A DNA stretch of 64,000 nt, taken from contig NW_008705566.1 in NCBI RefSeq assembly GCF_000186865.1, positions 1,915,699-1,979,698 on the forward strand. The letters are read 5' to 3'. This DNA comes from Aureococcus anophagefferens (taxonomy: Eukaryota > Sar > Pelagophyceae > Pelagomonadales > Pelagomonadaceae). Positions 56,118-64,000 of this stretch are shown piece after piece. A model generated the notes under the pieces. The model had not been told where the DNA came from. It was given only the letters and a program-made list of their open reading frames with translations, and searched no databases. The position numbers and the translations under genes are program-made. Within the stretch, counting starts at the first letter, position 1; the number at the start of each line of letters is the position of its first letter.

Positions 56118-57593
56118 ATGGGGAGCCGCTTCCGCGTCGCCATAGCGGCAGCCTGGTGCTGCGCCGTCGCCAGCACCGCGCGGGAGTACGTGTGCGACGC
56201 GGCGCTGACGATCGACTACGACGGCGTCGCCGTGTCGCTCAACTACGAAGGCTGGGTCGACCTCGACGACCCGATAGCACCGGCGGAGCTCTCGCCGGAG
56301 ACGCTCTCGTCCGTCTGCGGCGCCGTCGCGGCGCGGGATCCGCGCTGCGCGCCGCGCATCCGACCCATGGTCATGGCGGAGATCGCGCGCGCGGCGACGG
56401 CGCGCGCGGCCGCGGCGCGCGACCGCCGCGTCGCGCGCGACCTCGAGCTCCTCGTCGGCGACGCGTCGCTGGACGGCTCGCGGACGCTGCGCCGCGCCCT
56501 CGCCGTCCGCGGCGGCGCCGACCGCGTCGCGCTCTTCGGCGGCGGCGCGGCGAACGCGGGCGCGGCCGCGCTCGCCGCCTTCGCCGGCGTCGCCGTCGCG
56601 TTCGCGACCGGCTGCCCGGCCGGCGTCGTGCGCTTCTACCGAGGCCGTGCGACCTGCGGCGTGCCGGAGAACGCCACGCTCGTCTTCGTGACGGACTGCG
56701 CGGGCGTCGACGCCGCCGCGATCGCCGCGCTCGCGGCCCGCGGCGCGGCCGTCGCCGCGGACGGCGCCGACGCCTGCGCGGCGCGCCTCCCGACGGGCCC
56801 GGACGTCTACCGCGACGCGGACCTCGCCTTCGCGCCGCCGCGCGCGAAACAGCGCGCGGAGGCGCGCGCCTACGTCACGGGCGGCGGCGCCTGGTCCGCC
56901 GACGGCCATCTCGGCGCGGAGCACGGCCTCAACTTCGACGAGCCCCTCGCGGCCTTCGTCGCGGCCCTGCGGCCGCGAAACCTCTTCGAGTTCGGCAGCG
57001 GCCTGGGCATGTACGTCGACTACGCGTGCCGGTGCGGCGCCGACGCCGCGGTCGGCGTCGAGCCGGGGGACATGCACGGCTTCGACGGGGCGATCGCGGC
57101 GTCGGCCTGCGCGTCCTACGTCGCCCTGGACGCGTCGGCCCCGGGCGGGCCGGCGGCGCTGCGCCGGGCGCTCGCGGGCGCCCACGACGTCTGTCTGACG
57201 GTCGAGGTCTTCGAGCACGTCCGCGCGGACGCGCACGGCCCGCTCCTCGACGTCCTCCGCGACGTCTGCGCGGGCTCCCTCGTCTTCTCCGCGTCGTCGG
57301 ACGTCAACGACCAGGGCCACGTCGCGCCGCGGCCCCAGGGCGAGTGGCGCGCGCTCGTCGAGGCCCGCGGCTTCCGCTACCTCGACGCGACGACGGCGTG
57401 GCTCCGCGCCCGGCTCCCGCCGCGCAACGTCGCGCACCGGGCCAACGTCATGGTCTTCGCCGCGGCGGGGACGCGCATCGCCGACGGCGACCTCCCCGAG
57501 GCACACCTGCCCTTCCCGCCCGTCGACGGCGGCGAGGAGGCCCGGGCCGCCGCGCTCTGGCCCGGGCTCGCCGCCGCGGCGCGACGAGTCTAG
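56118..57593 (+). CDS. Secreted or lumenal class I SAM methyltransferase-like protein
   Basis: 491 residues. The leader MGSRFRVAIAAAWCCAVAST is a signal peptide. The N-terminal 250 residues include a second Rossmann-like region (RVALFGGGAANAGAAALAAF) of unknown role. The SAM site is LFEFGSGLGMYVDYACRCGA (about 290), followed by VGVEPGDM and an acidic/aromatic motif CLTVEVFEHVRADAHGPLLD at the usual motif-IV position. EVFEHV-type methyltransferases modify small molecules or lipids. The two half-domains suggest a fusion or a duplicated fold. Substrate unknown. Gene ends 76 bp from the next convergent gene. Confidence 0.78.
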   Translation: MGSRFRVAIAAAWCCAVASTAREYVCDAALTIDYDGVAVSLNYEGWVDLDDPIAPAELSPETLSSVCGAVAARDPRCAPRIRPMVMAEIARAATARAAAARDRRVARDLELLVGDASLDGSRTLRRALAVRGGADRVALFGGGAANAGAAALAAFAGVAVAFATGCPAGVVRFYRGRATCGVPENATLVFVTDCAGVDAAAIAALAARGAAVAADGADACAARLPTGPDVYRDADLAFAPPRAKQRAEARAYVTGGGAWSADGHLGAEHGLNFDEPLAAFVAALRPRNLFEFGSGLGMYVDYACRCGADAAVGVEPGDMHGFDGAIAASACASYVALDASAPGGPAALRRALAGAHDVCLTVEVFEHVRADAHGPLLDVLRDVCAGSLVFSASSDVNDQGHVAPRPQGEWRALVEARGFRYLDATTAWLRARLPPRNVAHRANVMVFAAAGTRIADGDLPEAHLPFPPVDGGEEARAAALWPGLAAAARRV

Positions 57594-57669
57594 CCGGATT
57601 ACGACGCGGCTACCGCGCGTCGACGGGGGGCACAACAGTGAGCACAGGGGGGCGGAGTTCGGCGGGGGC

Positions 57670-58575
57670 CTAGACCTCGTTCTTGTACTCCTCGAGCTTG
57701 GCGATGGCGCCGGTCTCGAGGAACTCGTCGATCTTCGCGGCGGACGACTTGCCGATGCCCGGGAGCTTGGCGGCCTGCTTGCCCGACGTGATCTCGTCCG
57801 TCGTCTCGGCGAGCGCCTTCGCGACCTTCTTGTACGCGGCGCCCTTCATGCGCTCGCCCTTCTTGAACTCGAACTCGGCGAGCTCCGCGAAGGCGGACGC
57901 GAGGGCGCCGTTGCCCTCGGCGGCGCAGTCCACGGCCTTCTTGACGCCCCAGAGCTTCTCCGCGGCGGCCATCGCCGCGGCGACGTCGAGCGTCCCGTCG
58001 GGCGTCAGCAGGTCGCGGCAGATGGGGCCGAGCTGCTGGCGCGCGGCGTCGAGCTCGGGCACGTTGGCGCCCCGGGCCTTGCAGCGGCCCGCGAGCTCCT
58101 CGGCGATGGCCCGGAGGTCGCCCATGGCGACGCCCGACCGCGTCTCGGCTTCGACGGGCGGGAGCGACGGCTTCGCCTTCTTGGGCGTCGGCGCCTTGGC
58201 GTCGCCGCCCTCGGCCTCGCGCTTCGGCGCCTTCTCTTTCTTCGGCGGCTTCGGCGGCCAGTCGACGTCGGGGTCGTGGAAGTCCGAGATCATCTTGGCG
58301 ACGAGCGCCTGGTCCTCGGGCCGGACGTCGTCCCAGCCCGCGAGGTCGTCGGACGACTCGACGAACTTGGACGTCTTGCGCATGCCCTTCATCATCTGGA
58401 AGAAGGGGATCAGCTTGTGCCAGCCGCACATGTCGATGGGCTCGCTGCCGTCGCCGCGGTCCATCTGCGTGATCTTCCCGATGCGCAGCTCGCCCTTGGG
58501 GATCTTCTCCTTGCTCTTCTTGCACGTCGCCGCGCCGCTCTTGGCGTACTCGATGGTGTAGCGGCAGGCCGACAT
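57670..58575 (-). CDS. PARP-type zinc-finger protein fused to a DNA polymerase beta-type HhH lyase domain
   Basis: 301 residues. The N terminus (YTIEYAKSGAATCKKSKEKI, KGELRIGK) matches the zf-PARP finger of PARP1/DNA ligase III, but its second Cys is Ser (CKKS) and the HxxC end reads WHKLIPFF, so zinc binding is doubtful. A Lys/Pro linker leads to the C-terminal pol-beta 8-kDa domain: NGALASAFAELAEFEFKKGE, then KLPGIGKSSAAKIDEFLETG. The last Lys aligns with the Schiff-base Lys72 of human pol beta; Lys68 is Ser but its neighbour is Lys. No polymerase domain follows. A nick-sensing AP-lyase is a plausible role in base-excision repair; this is inference. Confidence 0.85.
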   Translation of the reverse strand: MSACRYTIEYAKSGAATCKKSKEKIPKGELRIGKITQMDRGDGSEPIDMCGWHKLIPFFQMMKGMRKTSKFVESSDDLAGWDDVRPEDQALVAKMISDFHDPDVDWPPKPPKKEKAPKREAEGGDAKAPTPKKAKPSLPPVEAETRSGVAMGDLRAIAEELAGRCKARGANVPELDAARQQLGPICRDLLTPDGTLDVAAAMAAAEKLWGVKKAVDCAAEGNGALASAFAELAEFEFKKGERMKGAAYKKVAKALAETTDEITSGKQAAKLPGIGKSSAAKIDEFLETGAIAKLEEYKNEV

Positions 58576-58746
58576 GGTCGTCTCCGGTGGCGGTGGGCGG
58601 GCGGGGTGGCGCGCGCAGGCGTGGACAGGCACGCGGAAGCACCGAAGCAGCTTTTGAACAGCGAGCCGAACCGGCGCCGCCGGCGGACGGCGTCGGCCAG
58701 GTGCGTCGTCGCGCGCCAGCACTGGCCCGGAAGGAAAGCCGAATCC

Positions 58747-58820
58747 TTACGCGTCGCTCTGCTGGCTCGACTGGAGCTTGAAGTCCTCGGACATCATGAG
58801 GTCCTCCTCGGACATCATGA

Positions 58821-58855
<35 letters not shown>

Positions 58856-60036
58856 AGGCGCGGCGCGGGGCCGAGGTCGACGCGGTGCGTCGCCTTCTCC
58901 CGCGCGCCCGGCTCCGGCGAGTCCGGCGCCGGGCGGAGGCTGTCGTCGTCGGCGTAGGACAGTGCGTCCTTGTCCGGCGAGTCGACGCGCTTGAAGAGCG
59001 TCGGCTTCTCCGGCGGCGGCCCCTTCACGGGCGAGAAGGACACGTCGGAGACGTCGTCCGCGACGTCGTCGTCGAGGAGTAGGTTCCCGCGGGGCGAGTT
59101 TGATTTTGACGACGCGCCGTCGCGCACCTTGTGCCAGCGCGCGTCGTAGCCGAGCGCCGCGAGGCGGCCGCGGAGCGCCTCGACGGACGCGAGGATCCGA
59201 GTTTGGCGCCGCGCGACCCACGCGCCGTCGCTCCGGAGCTTCCGCCGGAACGCCGTCGCGACCTTGGCCCAGCCGGGGCTCTTGGCGGCGATGGGGCCGT
59301 CGCGCTTTTTGCCGGAGAAGGCTTCCACGGCGGCCCGGAGGCGCACGAGCTTGAGCGCGCGCTTCGCCACCGGCGGCGGCGCGCCGAAGAGCCGGTCGTG
59401 CTCCGCGCTCGTCGCCTTGGCGTTGCGGAAGGGGCCGGGCGTCCAGCCCGCCTTCGGCGGCCGCCAGTCCAGGGACTTGGGGTGTTTTGCGGGTTCCGCG
59501 ACGAGGACGTAGGACCCCTTTTCCGGTTTTCCGAGGCGGTCGTGGCGCCGCCGCGTCGCGACGCGGTCGACCTTGGCGACGCGCGCCGCGACGGCGGCTT
59601 TCTTCGCGCGCTCCGCCGCGTCCGCGGCCTCGGCGGCGGCGCGGCGCCGCGCGGCCTCGCGCGTCGCGAGGCGCGCGGCCTTGGCCTTGTCGTACCAGGG
59701 CAGCGCGTCGGGCCGCGGCCGCGCGGCCGCGCGCTTCGCGGCCTCGGCCTTGCGCGTCTGGTCGCGCTTGTAGGCGGCGATGCGCCGCTTCGCTGACGCC
59801 ACGGGGTCGAGGTCGCCCGCGTCGCCCCGCGCCGCGCGCGCCGCCGCCGCCGCCTCGGCCTCGCGCGCCGCGGCGGCCTCGGCGTCCTTGGCGGCCTTGT
59901 ACTTGGCGCGCTGGCAGCGCGTCGCCGCGTGCCGCGCCGCCTCGAGCGCCGCGTTGAAGGCGCTGCGTTTGTGGTCGCCGCGCCAGACCGTGTGTTTCTG
60001 GAACTCGTCCTGCCGCTCCCCGAAGGTTGCGATCAT
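58747..60036 (-). CDS. Basic coiled-coil protein with acidic tail
   Basis: 429 residues from MIATFGERQDEFQKHTVWRG. Residues about 30-170 are Ala/Arg/Lys-rich heptad-like helix (AKYKAAKDAEAAAAREAEAA), then mixed sequence (GKPEKGSYVLVAEPAKHPKS, LDWRPPKAGWTPGPF), and an acidic tail with nine Asp followed by repeated LMMSEEDLMMSED. The recognisable central block suggests a conserved protein, but I cannot name it; candidates are cytoskeletal or centrosomal proteins. Divergent from the proteasome gene with only 73 bp between. Confidence 0.65.
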
Positions 60037-60109
60037 CGTGTTGGCTGCCGCAAACCGGAAGGGCAGCGTTTTTGTTGCCCTGCAAGATGAGCAATTTTTT
60101 GAGGCAATA

Positions 60110-60802
60110 ATGGGCGCCGCGCGACACCTCATCGCGCTGGCCCTGCTGCTCCGGCAGACGCGCGCCACGACGCTCGCCGGCGTCGTCTTCGAGCACGGCG
60201 TCGTGCTCGGCGCGGACTCGCGGGCGACGACGGGGTCCATCATCGCCGACTCGTCCTGCGACAAGCTCCACCCGCTCTGCGGCAACTGCTGGGCCGGCGG
60301 CTGCGGCACGGCGGCGGACGCCGACGAGCTGACGCGCCACGTGGCGCTCGACATCCGCCTGCGGGGCCTGCGCGCGGCGACGACGGCGATCGCGGCGCCC
60401 GCGGCCGTCGACGTCGCGACGGTCGACGAGGCGCGGGGCCTGCTGCGGCGGCGGCTCAAGTCGTCGCGGCTCCAGTGCGGCTTCGTGCTCGGCGGCGTCG
60501 ACGCGACCGGCCCCAAGCTCTACCGCGTGGAGCCCGACGGCGCGACGGCGTCGTCGAAGTACGCGGCCATGGGCAGCGGCCAGTTCGGCGCGATCGCGCG
60601 CATCGAGGCCGCGCGCCACGCGCCGACGGCGTCCCGCGACGACGCCATCGGCGTCGTGCGCTGCGCCATCGAGGCGGGCATCGCCTGCGACACGGGGTCC
60701 GGCGGCGAGGTCCACCTCGTCGTCATCGAGCCCGGCGACGCCGGGGCCGTCGTCGCGACGCGGCTCCAGTTCGAAGCGCGGCCGCCGGCCCGGGGGAGGT
60801 GA
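60110..60802 (+). CDS. 20S proteasome beta subunit, beta-2 (trypsin-like) type
   Basis: 230 residues. A short hydrophobic propeptide (MGAARHLIALALLLRQTRA) ends before the catalytic TTLAGVVFEHGVVLGAD. With T1 at residue 20, D17 (GADSRA) and K33 (SSCDKLHPLC) fall at the right distances and Gly45 (AGGCGTAAD) is conserved, which gives the trypsin-like S1 pocket of beta-2. Later motifs LVLGGVDxTGPxLY-like (FVLGGVDATGPKLYRVEPDG) and MGSGQFGAIA confirm family. Compared with human PSMB7, the C-terminal tail that wraps around beta-3 is missing; the propeptide looks like a signal anchor, unlike the typical one. Could be a diverged paralogue. Confidence 0.9.
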   Translation: MGAARHLIALALLLRQTRATTLAGVVFEHGVVLGADSRATTGSIIADSSCDKLHPLCGNCWAGGCGTAADADELTRHVALDIRLRGLRAATTAIAAPAAVDVATVDEARGLLRRRLKSSRLQCGFVLGGVDATGPKLYRVEPDGATASSKYAAMGSGQFGAIARIEAARHAPTASRDDAIGVVRCAIEAGIACDTGSGGEVHLVVIEPGDAGAVVATRLQFEARPPARGR

Positions 60803-60825
60803 CTAATCTAGGTGACTAATTCGAC

Positions 60826-61794
60826 TTAGGAGCTGTGCAGGTTGCGCCGGAGGCGACGAAAAAGACCCGGGGAAAAGAGGATGGCGCCAGCGATAGCGAT
60901 CTTCTTGGCGAGCGGCCCGAAAAAGCAGTAGAGGCAGAGGCACGGGCCGAGAGTGAAAGCAGCCGACAGGAGCCAAGCTAGGTGGGGAGCTTCGCAGAGC
61001 ATCAGCTTCCGACGCGAGGCGTGATCGTTGGCGTGCGCGCGCACGCAGAAGCGGAAGTGCTCCGCGGCGGCGACAAGGTCGTGGTCCTCGAGGCGGATGT
61101 CGCCCGCGTTGTAATGCGCGGTCGAGGCTTCCTGCAAGTTCTCGCCGAAGCCCGTAATGGCGTCGTCGAAGGCCGCCAGCGCTTCGGTGCGGCGGCCCAG
61201 CATTTTCAGGACGACGCCCTTCATCACCATGGCCCCGGCGTTCGTCGGCTTCTTGCCCAGCGCCACGTCGAAGAGGTCGACCGCCCGCCCGCAGTCGCTC
61301 GGCGACCCGCGCAGCATCAGGGCCCGCGCCGCGTTGTATTCCAAGAGGCCCGCGTTGCTGCCCCCTTCCCCGTCCCCGAGGCCCGCAACGATCATCTGCT
61401 CGAAGAGCGCGATGCCGCCGTCGACGTCGCCCTCGTCGACGAGGCACCGCGCCTTCATGTGCATTGCGCGCGGGTGGCCCAGCGCGAGCGCCTCGTCGAG
61501 CGCCGCCTTGGCTTCGCCGGCGCGCCCCCGCTCCAAGAGCCGCTCGAAGCGCGTCACGAGCGCGTTGCCGCGTTCGTTCGTCGACGTGCCCTTGTGGGGC
61601 GCCTTCCGCGCGCGCCGCCGCTGCGCGCAATCGCGCTTGTGCGCCTTCCAGTGCGCCTTCTGGCACTTAAATCCACAATACCGGTCCACCATGCACCCCC
61701 GGCACCAGCGCAGGTTTTTCGGGTGGAATCCCTTCCCGCAGCCGCTGCAGATCGCCAAATTCGACGCCTTGGTGAACGCAGGAGGGTTGGACAT
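60826..61794 (-). CDS. MYND-finger protein with TPR/Sel1-like repeats and C-terminal membrane helices
   Basis: 322 residues. The MYND finger is at about 16-56 (CSGCGKGFHPKNLRWCRGCM, DRYCGFKCQKAHWKAHKRDC): all cysteines and the His of the C4-C2HC pattern are in place. Then helical repeats (EAKAALDEALALGHPRAMHM, VDGGIALFEQMIVAG, RAVDLFDVALGKKPTNAGAM, EALAAFDDAITGFGENL) resemble TPR/Sel1. The C terminus has one or two hydrophobic helices (LAWLLSAAFTLGPCLCLYCF; IAIAGAILFSPGLF). MYND-Sel1 proteins are numerous in stramenopiles; roles are unknown, probably adaptors. It ends 23 bp from the convergent proteasome gene. Confidence 0.86.
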   Translation of the reverse strand: MSNPPAFTKASNLAICSGCGKGFHPKNLRWCRGCMVDRYCGFKCQKAHWKAHKRDCAQRRRARKAPHKGTSTNERGNALVTRFERLLERGRAGEAKAALDEALALGHPRAMHMKARCLVDEGDVDGGIALFEQMIVAGLGDGEGGSNAGLLEYNAARALMLRGSPSDCGRAVDLFDVALGKKPTNAGAMVMKGVVLKMLGRRTEALAAFDDAITGFGENLQEASTAHYNAGDIRLEDHDLVAAAEHFRFCVRAHANDHASRRKLMLCEAPHLAWLLSAAFTLGPCLCLYCFFGPLAKKIAIAGAILFSPGLFRRLRRNLHSS

Positions 61795-61984
61795 CTTCTC
61801 GAGTGCTCCGCTGATCTGTGAAGGTGATTCGAACGAGGCCCGGCTGTCCGGCGCACGCGACGCAGCCCTCAGAGCAGGGGGTCAAGGCCTAGGCCAAGGG
61901 GATCTTCAAGTATCCCCGTGCCTAGGCCCCCAGCTTTTGATTGAGGGAAAGATGCCAGATTCAACACTTGGGCGGGTATGGAGG

Positions 61985-62064
61985 GCTCATTTTGAGCGCT
62001 TTGCATCGCAGTCGTAGCAGCCATCTAGCTCATTTTGAGCGCTTTGAGTGCAGTCGTAGCAGCC
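61985..62064 (+). repeat. Direct duplication (about 38 bp) just upstream of the HhH gene
   Basis: GCTCATTTTGAGCGCTTTG followed by CAGTCGTAGCAGCC occurs at 61985-62022 and 62028-62064, 18 bp before the next ATG. Each copy contains a small palindrome (TCATTTTGAGCGC). An upstream promoter-like element is possible. The 61885-61935 region also holds inverted CCTAGGC boxes. Confidence 0.8.
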
Positions 62065-62081
62065 TCGCACCACCAAAACCA

Positions 62082-62727
62082 ATGGGCCTCATCGACGCCG
62101 TCGACGCCGGCGCCTGCGCCGCCCTGTGGCGCTCCGACGATCCGAAGCTCTACAGCGCGGCGCTCGCGTCCCTCGAAGCGAAGCAAGCGACGAAAAAGAC
62201 CAAGTACGGCGACCTCAACAAGCTCCACGCCAAGTGGGTCGCGCTCGAGAAGACGCTGCGCAAGAACGGCGAGCTCACCAAAAAAGAGCTCCAGACGGTC
62301 ATGTCGTTCAAGCTCACGCGCGGCAAGATGCGGCCGCTGATGCGCTTCGTCGACGCCGCGGACGACGGCGCCGTGCGCTCGGCGTCGCGCGCCGCGCTCC
62401 GCGCTCGCGGCGGCGTCATCGTCCGCGGACTGCGGCGCGGCCTTCGGGAGCATGTCCCTGCCCGGCGTCGGCGTCGCGACGGTGTCGGTGATCTTCGCCG
62501 CCGCGGACCCGCGCTTCGCGATCATGAGCGACGCCGCGCTCGAGGCCTGCTGCGGCGCGCCGGCGCACAAGAAGACTTATGGGTTGGACGAGTACCGCGC
62601 GCTGCTCGACGCGCTCGAGGCCAAGGCGGCAACACTCGGCCCTGACTGGTCGCCGCGGTCCGTGGAGATCGCGCTCTACGCCGCGAGCCTCGTCGCCGGC
62701 CCGAAGAAGCGGAAGCGCGAAGAGTAA
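62082..62727 (+). pseudogene. HhH-containing conserved protein split by an apparent one-base frameshift
   Basis: Frame 1 gives MGLIDAVDAGACAALWRSDD through LTRGKMRPLMRFVDAADDGA and SASRAALRA. Frame 2 continues DCGAAFGSMSLPGVGVATVS, FAIMSDAALEACCGAP to the stop. The LTRGKxRP block, the helix-hairpin-helix LPGVGVATVSVIFAA and SDEALE-type block form one conserved eukaryotic family of unknown role. Between the parts the frame shifts by one near 62398-62410 in a GC run. A GC-AG intron of 55 bp could be drawn but would delete the conserved residues before LPGVG, so a sequencing error or inactivating indel is the better reading. Confidence 0.65.
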
Positions 62728-62757
62728 GCGATATTACGCGCCTCGGAGGAAAATCGC

Positions 62758-64000
62758 CTAGTGGTGGTGGAAGCCGCCGGGGAAGCCGCCGGGGAAGCCG
62801 CCGCCGCCGGGGAAGCCGCCGCGCATGCCGCCCTGCGCGGCCTGCTGCTTCGCCATCTCGATTTTCTGCTCGACCTCCTCGCGGTCGTGGCCCTGGTCCC
62901 AGAGTTTCTTGCGCTGCGGGTCCGTGAGGAACTCGTAGGCGTCGTTGATCTTCTTGAACTGGACCTCGGCCTTGCTCTTCTCCTCGTCGCTCTTCGTCGA
63001 GAACCGGTCCGGGTGCCACTTGAGCGCGGCCTTCTTGTAGGCCTTCTTCATCTCCTGCTCCGACGAATTTTCGTCCAAATCCGGGCCGACCTCGGCGTAC
63101 AGGTTCGGCCGGTTCGCCTTCTTGAGCAGGAACTGCGCCTCCTTGTACTTGCCGACGACGGCGCGGTCCTGCTTCGTCTCCGGGATGGCCTCGAGGCACT
63201 GCTCGAGGAGGTTGATGGCGTCCTGGTAGCGGCCCAGGCCCTGGAGCGCCTCGGCGCCGAGGAGGAACGCCGACTTGGAGCCCGGCGACGCGTGGTAGAG
63301 CGCCGCGGACGCGTCCGAGTGGCACTTGCGCCAGCACGCCTTCAGCGACGCGTTCTTCTCGTCGCCCGTGGGCTGGCGCTTCGCCTTCAACGCGAGGAGC
63401 TGGTAGGCCTTGGCGCGGCGCACGTGCATGGACGCGAGGAGCTTCTTGTCGTCCTCGTCGATGCCGATGCCCTCCGTCGCCGCCTTCACCGCGGCGTCGT
63501 AGTCGCCCTTGTTGATCGCCGCCTCGACGTCGCCCTTGACGCGCTCCGCGTCCTTCGTGCCCCGCCGGAGCTTCTTGAGCTTCGTCTTGAGCGCGTCGTC
63601 GTCGGGGTCCATCTGGAGGCACGCGGACACGTGCGCGGCCGCCTTGTCGCGGTCGCCCACCGCGACCAAGGCGTCCGCGCGCGTCGTGTGCGCCTCCACG
63701 AGGTCCTGGCCCCGGAGCCGCTTCGACGCCAGGGCCTGCATGGCCTCGCGCGAGCCGTCGTCGTACTCCTTGAGCCGCACGTGGCATTTCGCGAGCGCGA
63801 GGCGGAGGAGCGGGTCGTCGGTGACGCCGCACTCGTCCCGGAGCTTGAGGAAGCAGCGCTTGCCCCGGGAGAACTCGCCGCGGCCCACGGCCTCGTCGCC
63901 GGCGCCGCGGAGCTCGAGGTACTGGCCCGCCTCGCTCCGCTTCTTCTTGAGCCCCGCGTCGCCCGTCGACTCGAACGCTCGCTCCGCGACGGCCGCGGCC
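62758..64000 (-). CDS. TPR-DnaJ co-chaperone (DNAJC7/DNAJC3-like), 5' truncated by window edge
   Basis: At least 414 residues; the frame stays open to base 64000. TPR helices cover most of the protein (TTRADALVAVGDRDKAAAHV, ALQGLGRYQDAINLLEQCLE). The J domain begins NLYAEVGPDLDENSSEQEMK and has the HPD motif in ALKWHPDRFSTKSDEEKSK, then FKKINDAYEFLTDPQRKKLW. The tail is Gly/Phe/Pro-rich and ends HHH. TPR-J proteins stimulate Hsp70 ATPase and bind Hsp70/Hsp90 tails, complementing the Hop gene at 30.4 kb. DNAJC7 is the nearest match by TPR-then-J layout; DNAJC3 is lumenal and cannot be excluded without the N terminus. Confidence 0.9.
   Translation of the reverse strand, partial: AAAVAERAFESTGDAGLKKKRSEAGQYLELRGAGDEAVGRGEFSRGKRCFLKLRDECGVTDDPLLRLALAKCHVRLKEYDDGSREAMQALASKRLRGQDLVEAHTTRADALVAVGDRDKAAAHVSACLQMDPDDDALKTKLKKLRRGTKDAERVKGDVEAAINKGDYDAAVKAATEGIGIDEDDKKLLASMHVRRAKAYQLLALKAKRQPTGDEKNASLKACWRKCHSDASAALYHASPGSKSAFLLGAEALQGLGRYQDAINLLEQCLEAIPETKQDRAVVGKYKEAQFLLKKANRPNLYAEVGPDLDENSSEQEMKKAYKKAALKWHPDRFSTKSDEEKSKAEVQFKKINDAYEFLTDPQRKKLWDQGHDREEVEQKIEMAKQQAAQGGMRGGFPGGGGFPGGFPGGFHHH

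Noticed and set aside
62395..62452. 55-bp GC-AG intron in the HhH gene
   Set aside because: It would delete the conserved DCGAAFGSM residues before LPGVG; a one-base frameshift fits better.

Overview
This is nuclear DNA of a GC-rich, very gene-dense unicellular alga. The best fit is a pelagophyte stramenopile such as Aureococcus anophagefferens. The genes are eukaryotic: a NEDD8 E1 subunit, V-ATPase subunit A with an intron, eL6, Hop/STI1, KIN17, a proteasome beta-2-type subunit and a PAO-type Rieske oxygenase. Several predicted N termini look like heterokont bipartite plastid presequences (SAFVAP near residue 15; a W at the cleavage site of the Rieske protein). Extracellular proteins carry PTPAP/SAPT-type stalks common in stramenopiles. 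Eight spliced introner elements of two families, with 8-bp target duplications, match what is published for Aureococcus. The species call is inference; no search was run.

Layout. 1-6.0 kb: 3' part of a giant Cys-rich repeat protein, ending in a 319-bp-arm inverted repeat that runs into a 50-N gap and poly-C. 6-12.5 kb: DUF1295-like reductase, a small ORF, M14 carboxypeptidase, MFS transporter, a membrane protein. 12.6-21.6 kb: NEDD8 E1 regulatory subunit, OTU deubiquitinase, unknown membrane protein, DHHC-type protein, ferroportin-like protein with His tail, stalked Cys-rich receptor-like protein, plastid basic protein. 22-34 kb: helicase-associated-domain protein, Tul1-like RING E3, SPIRAL1-like protein, Cys-less glutaredoxin, RecQ helicase, Hop/STI1, F-box/SET protein. 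35-47 kb: 1,780-aa armadillo protein, small Lso2-like zinc protein, JmjC oxygenase, a micro-ORF, BAHD-like protein, pentameric ligand-gated channel, KIN17. 47.4-64 kb: small Cys-rich secreted protein, PAO-like Rieske oxygenase, CCCH/zinc-ribbon protein, eL6, V-ATPase A, phytanoyl-CoA dioxygenase-like protein, methyltransferase, PARP-finger/pol-beta-HhH protein, coiled-coil protein, proteasome beta subunit, MYND/TPR protein, a frameshifted HhH protein, and a TPR-DnaJ co-chaperone running off the right edge.

The genes do not form one pathway; this is ordinary compact chromosome with strand switching nearly every gene. Convergent neighbours are often 6-30 bp apart and divergent pairs share 60-200 bp. 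Thematic links exist (Hop and TPR-DnaJ; NEDD8 E1, OTU, Tul1, F-box, proteasome) but proximity is probably incidental.

The most interesting system is the introners: transposon-like elements that act as introns. The 3' AG lies in the terminal inverted repeat and the 5' GT or GC is taken from the duplicated target. Also notable are two short ORFs lying 2 and 5 bp upstream of longer genes (possible dicistronic transcripts) and several enzymes with a replaced catalytic residue.
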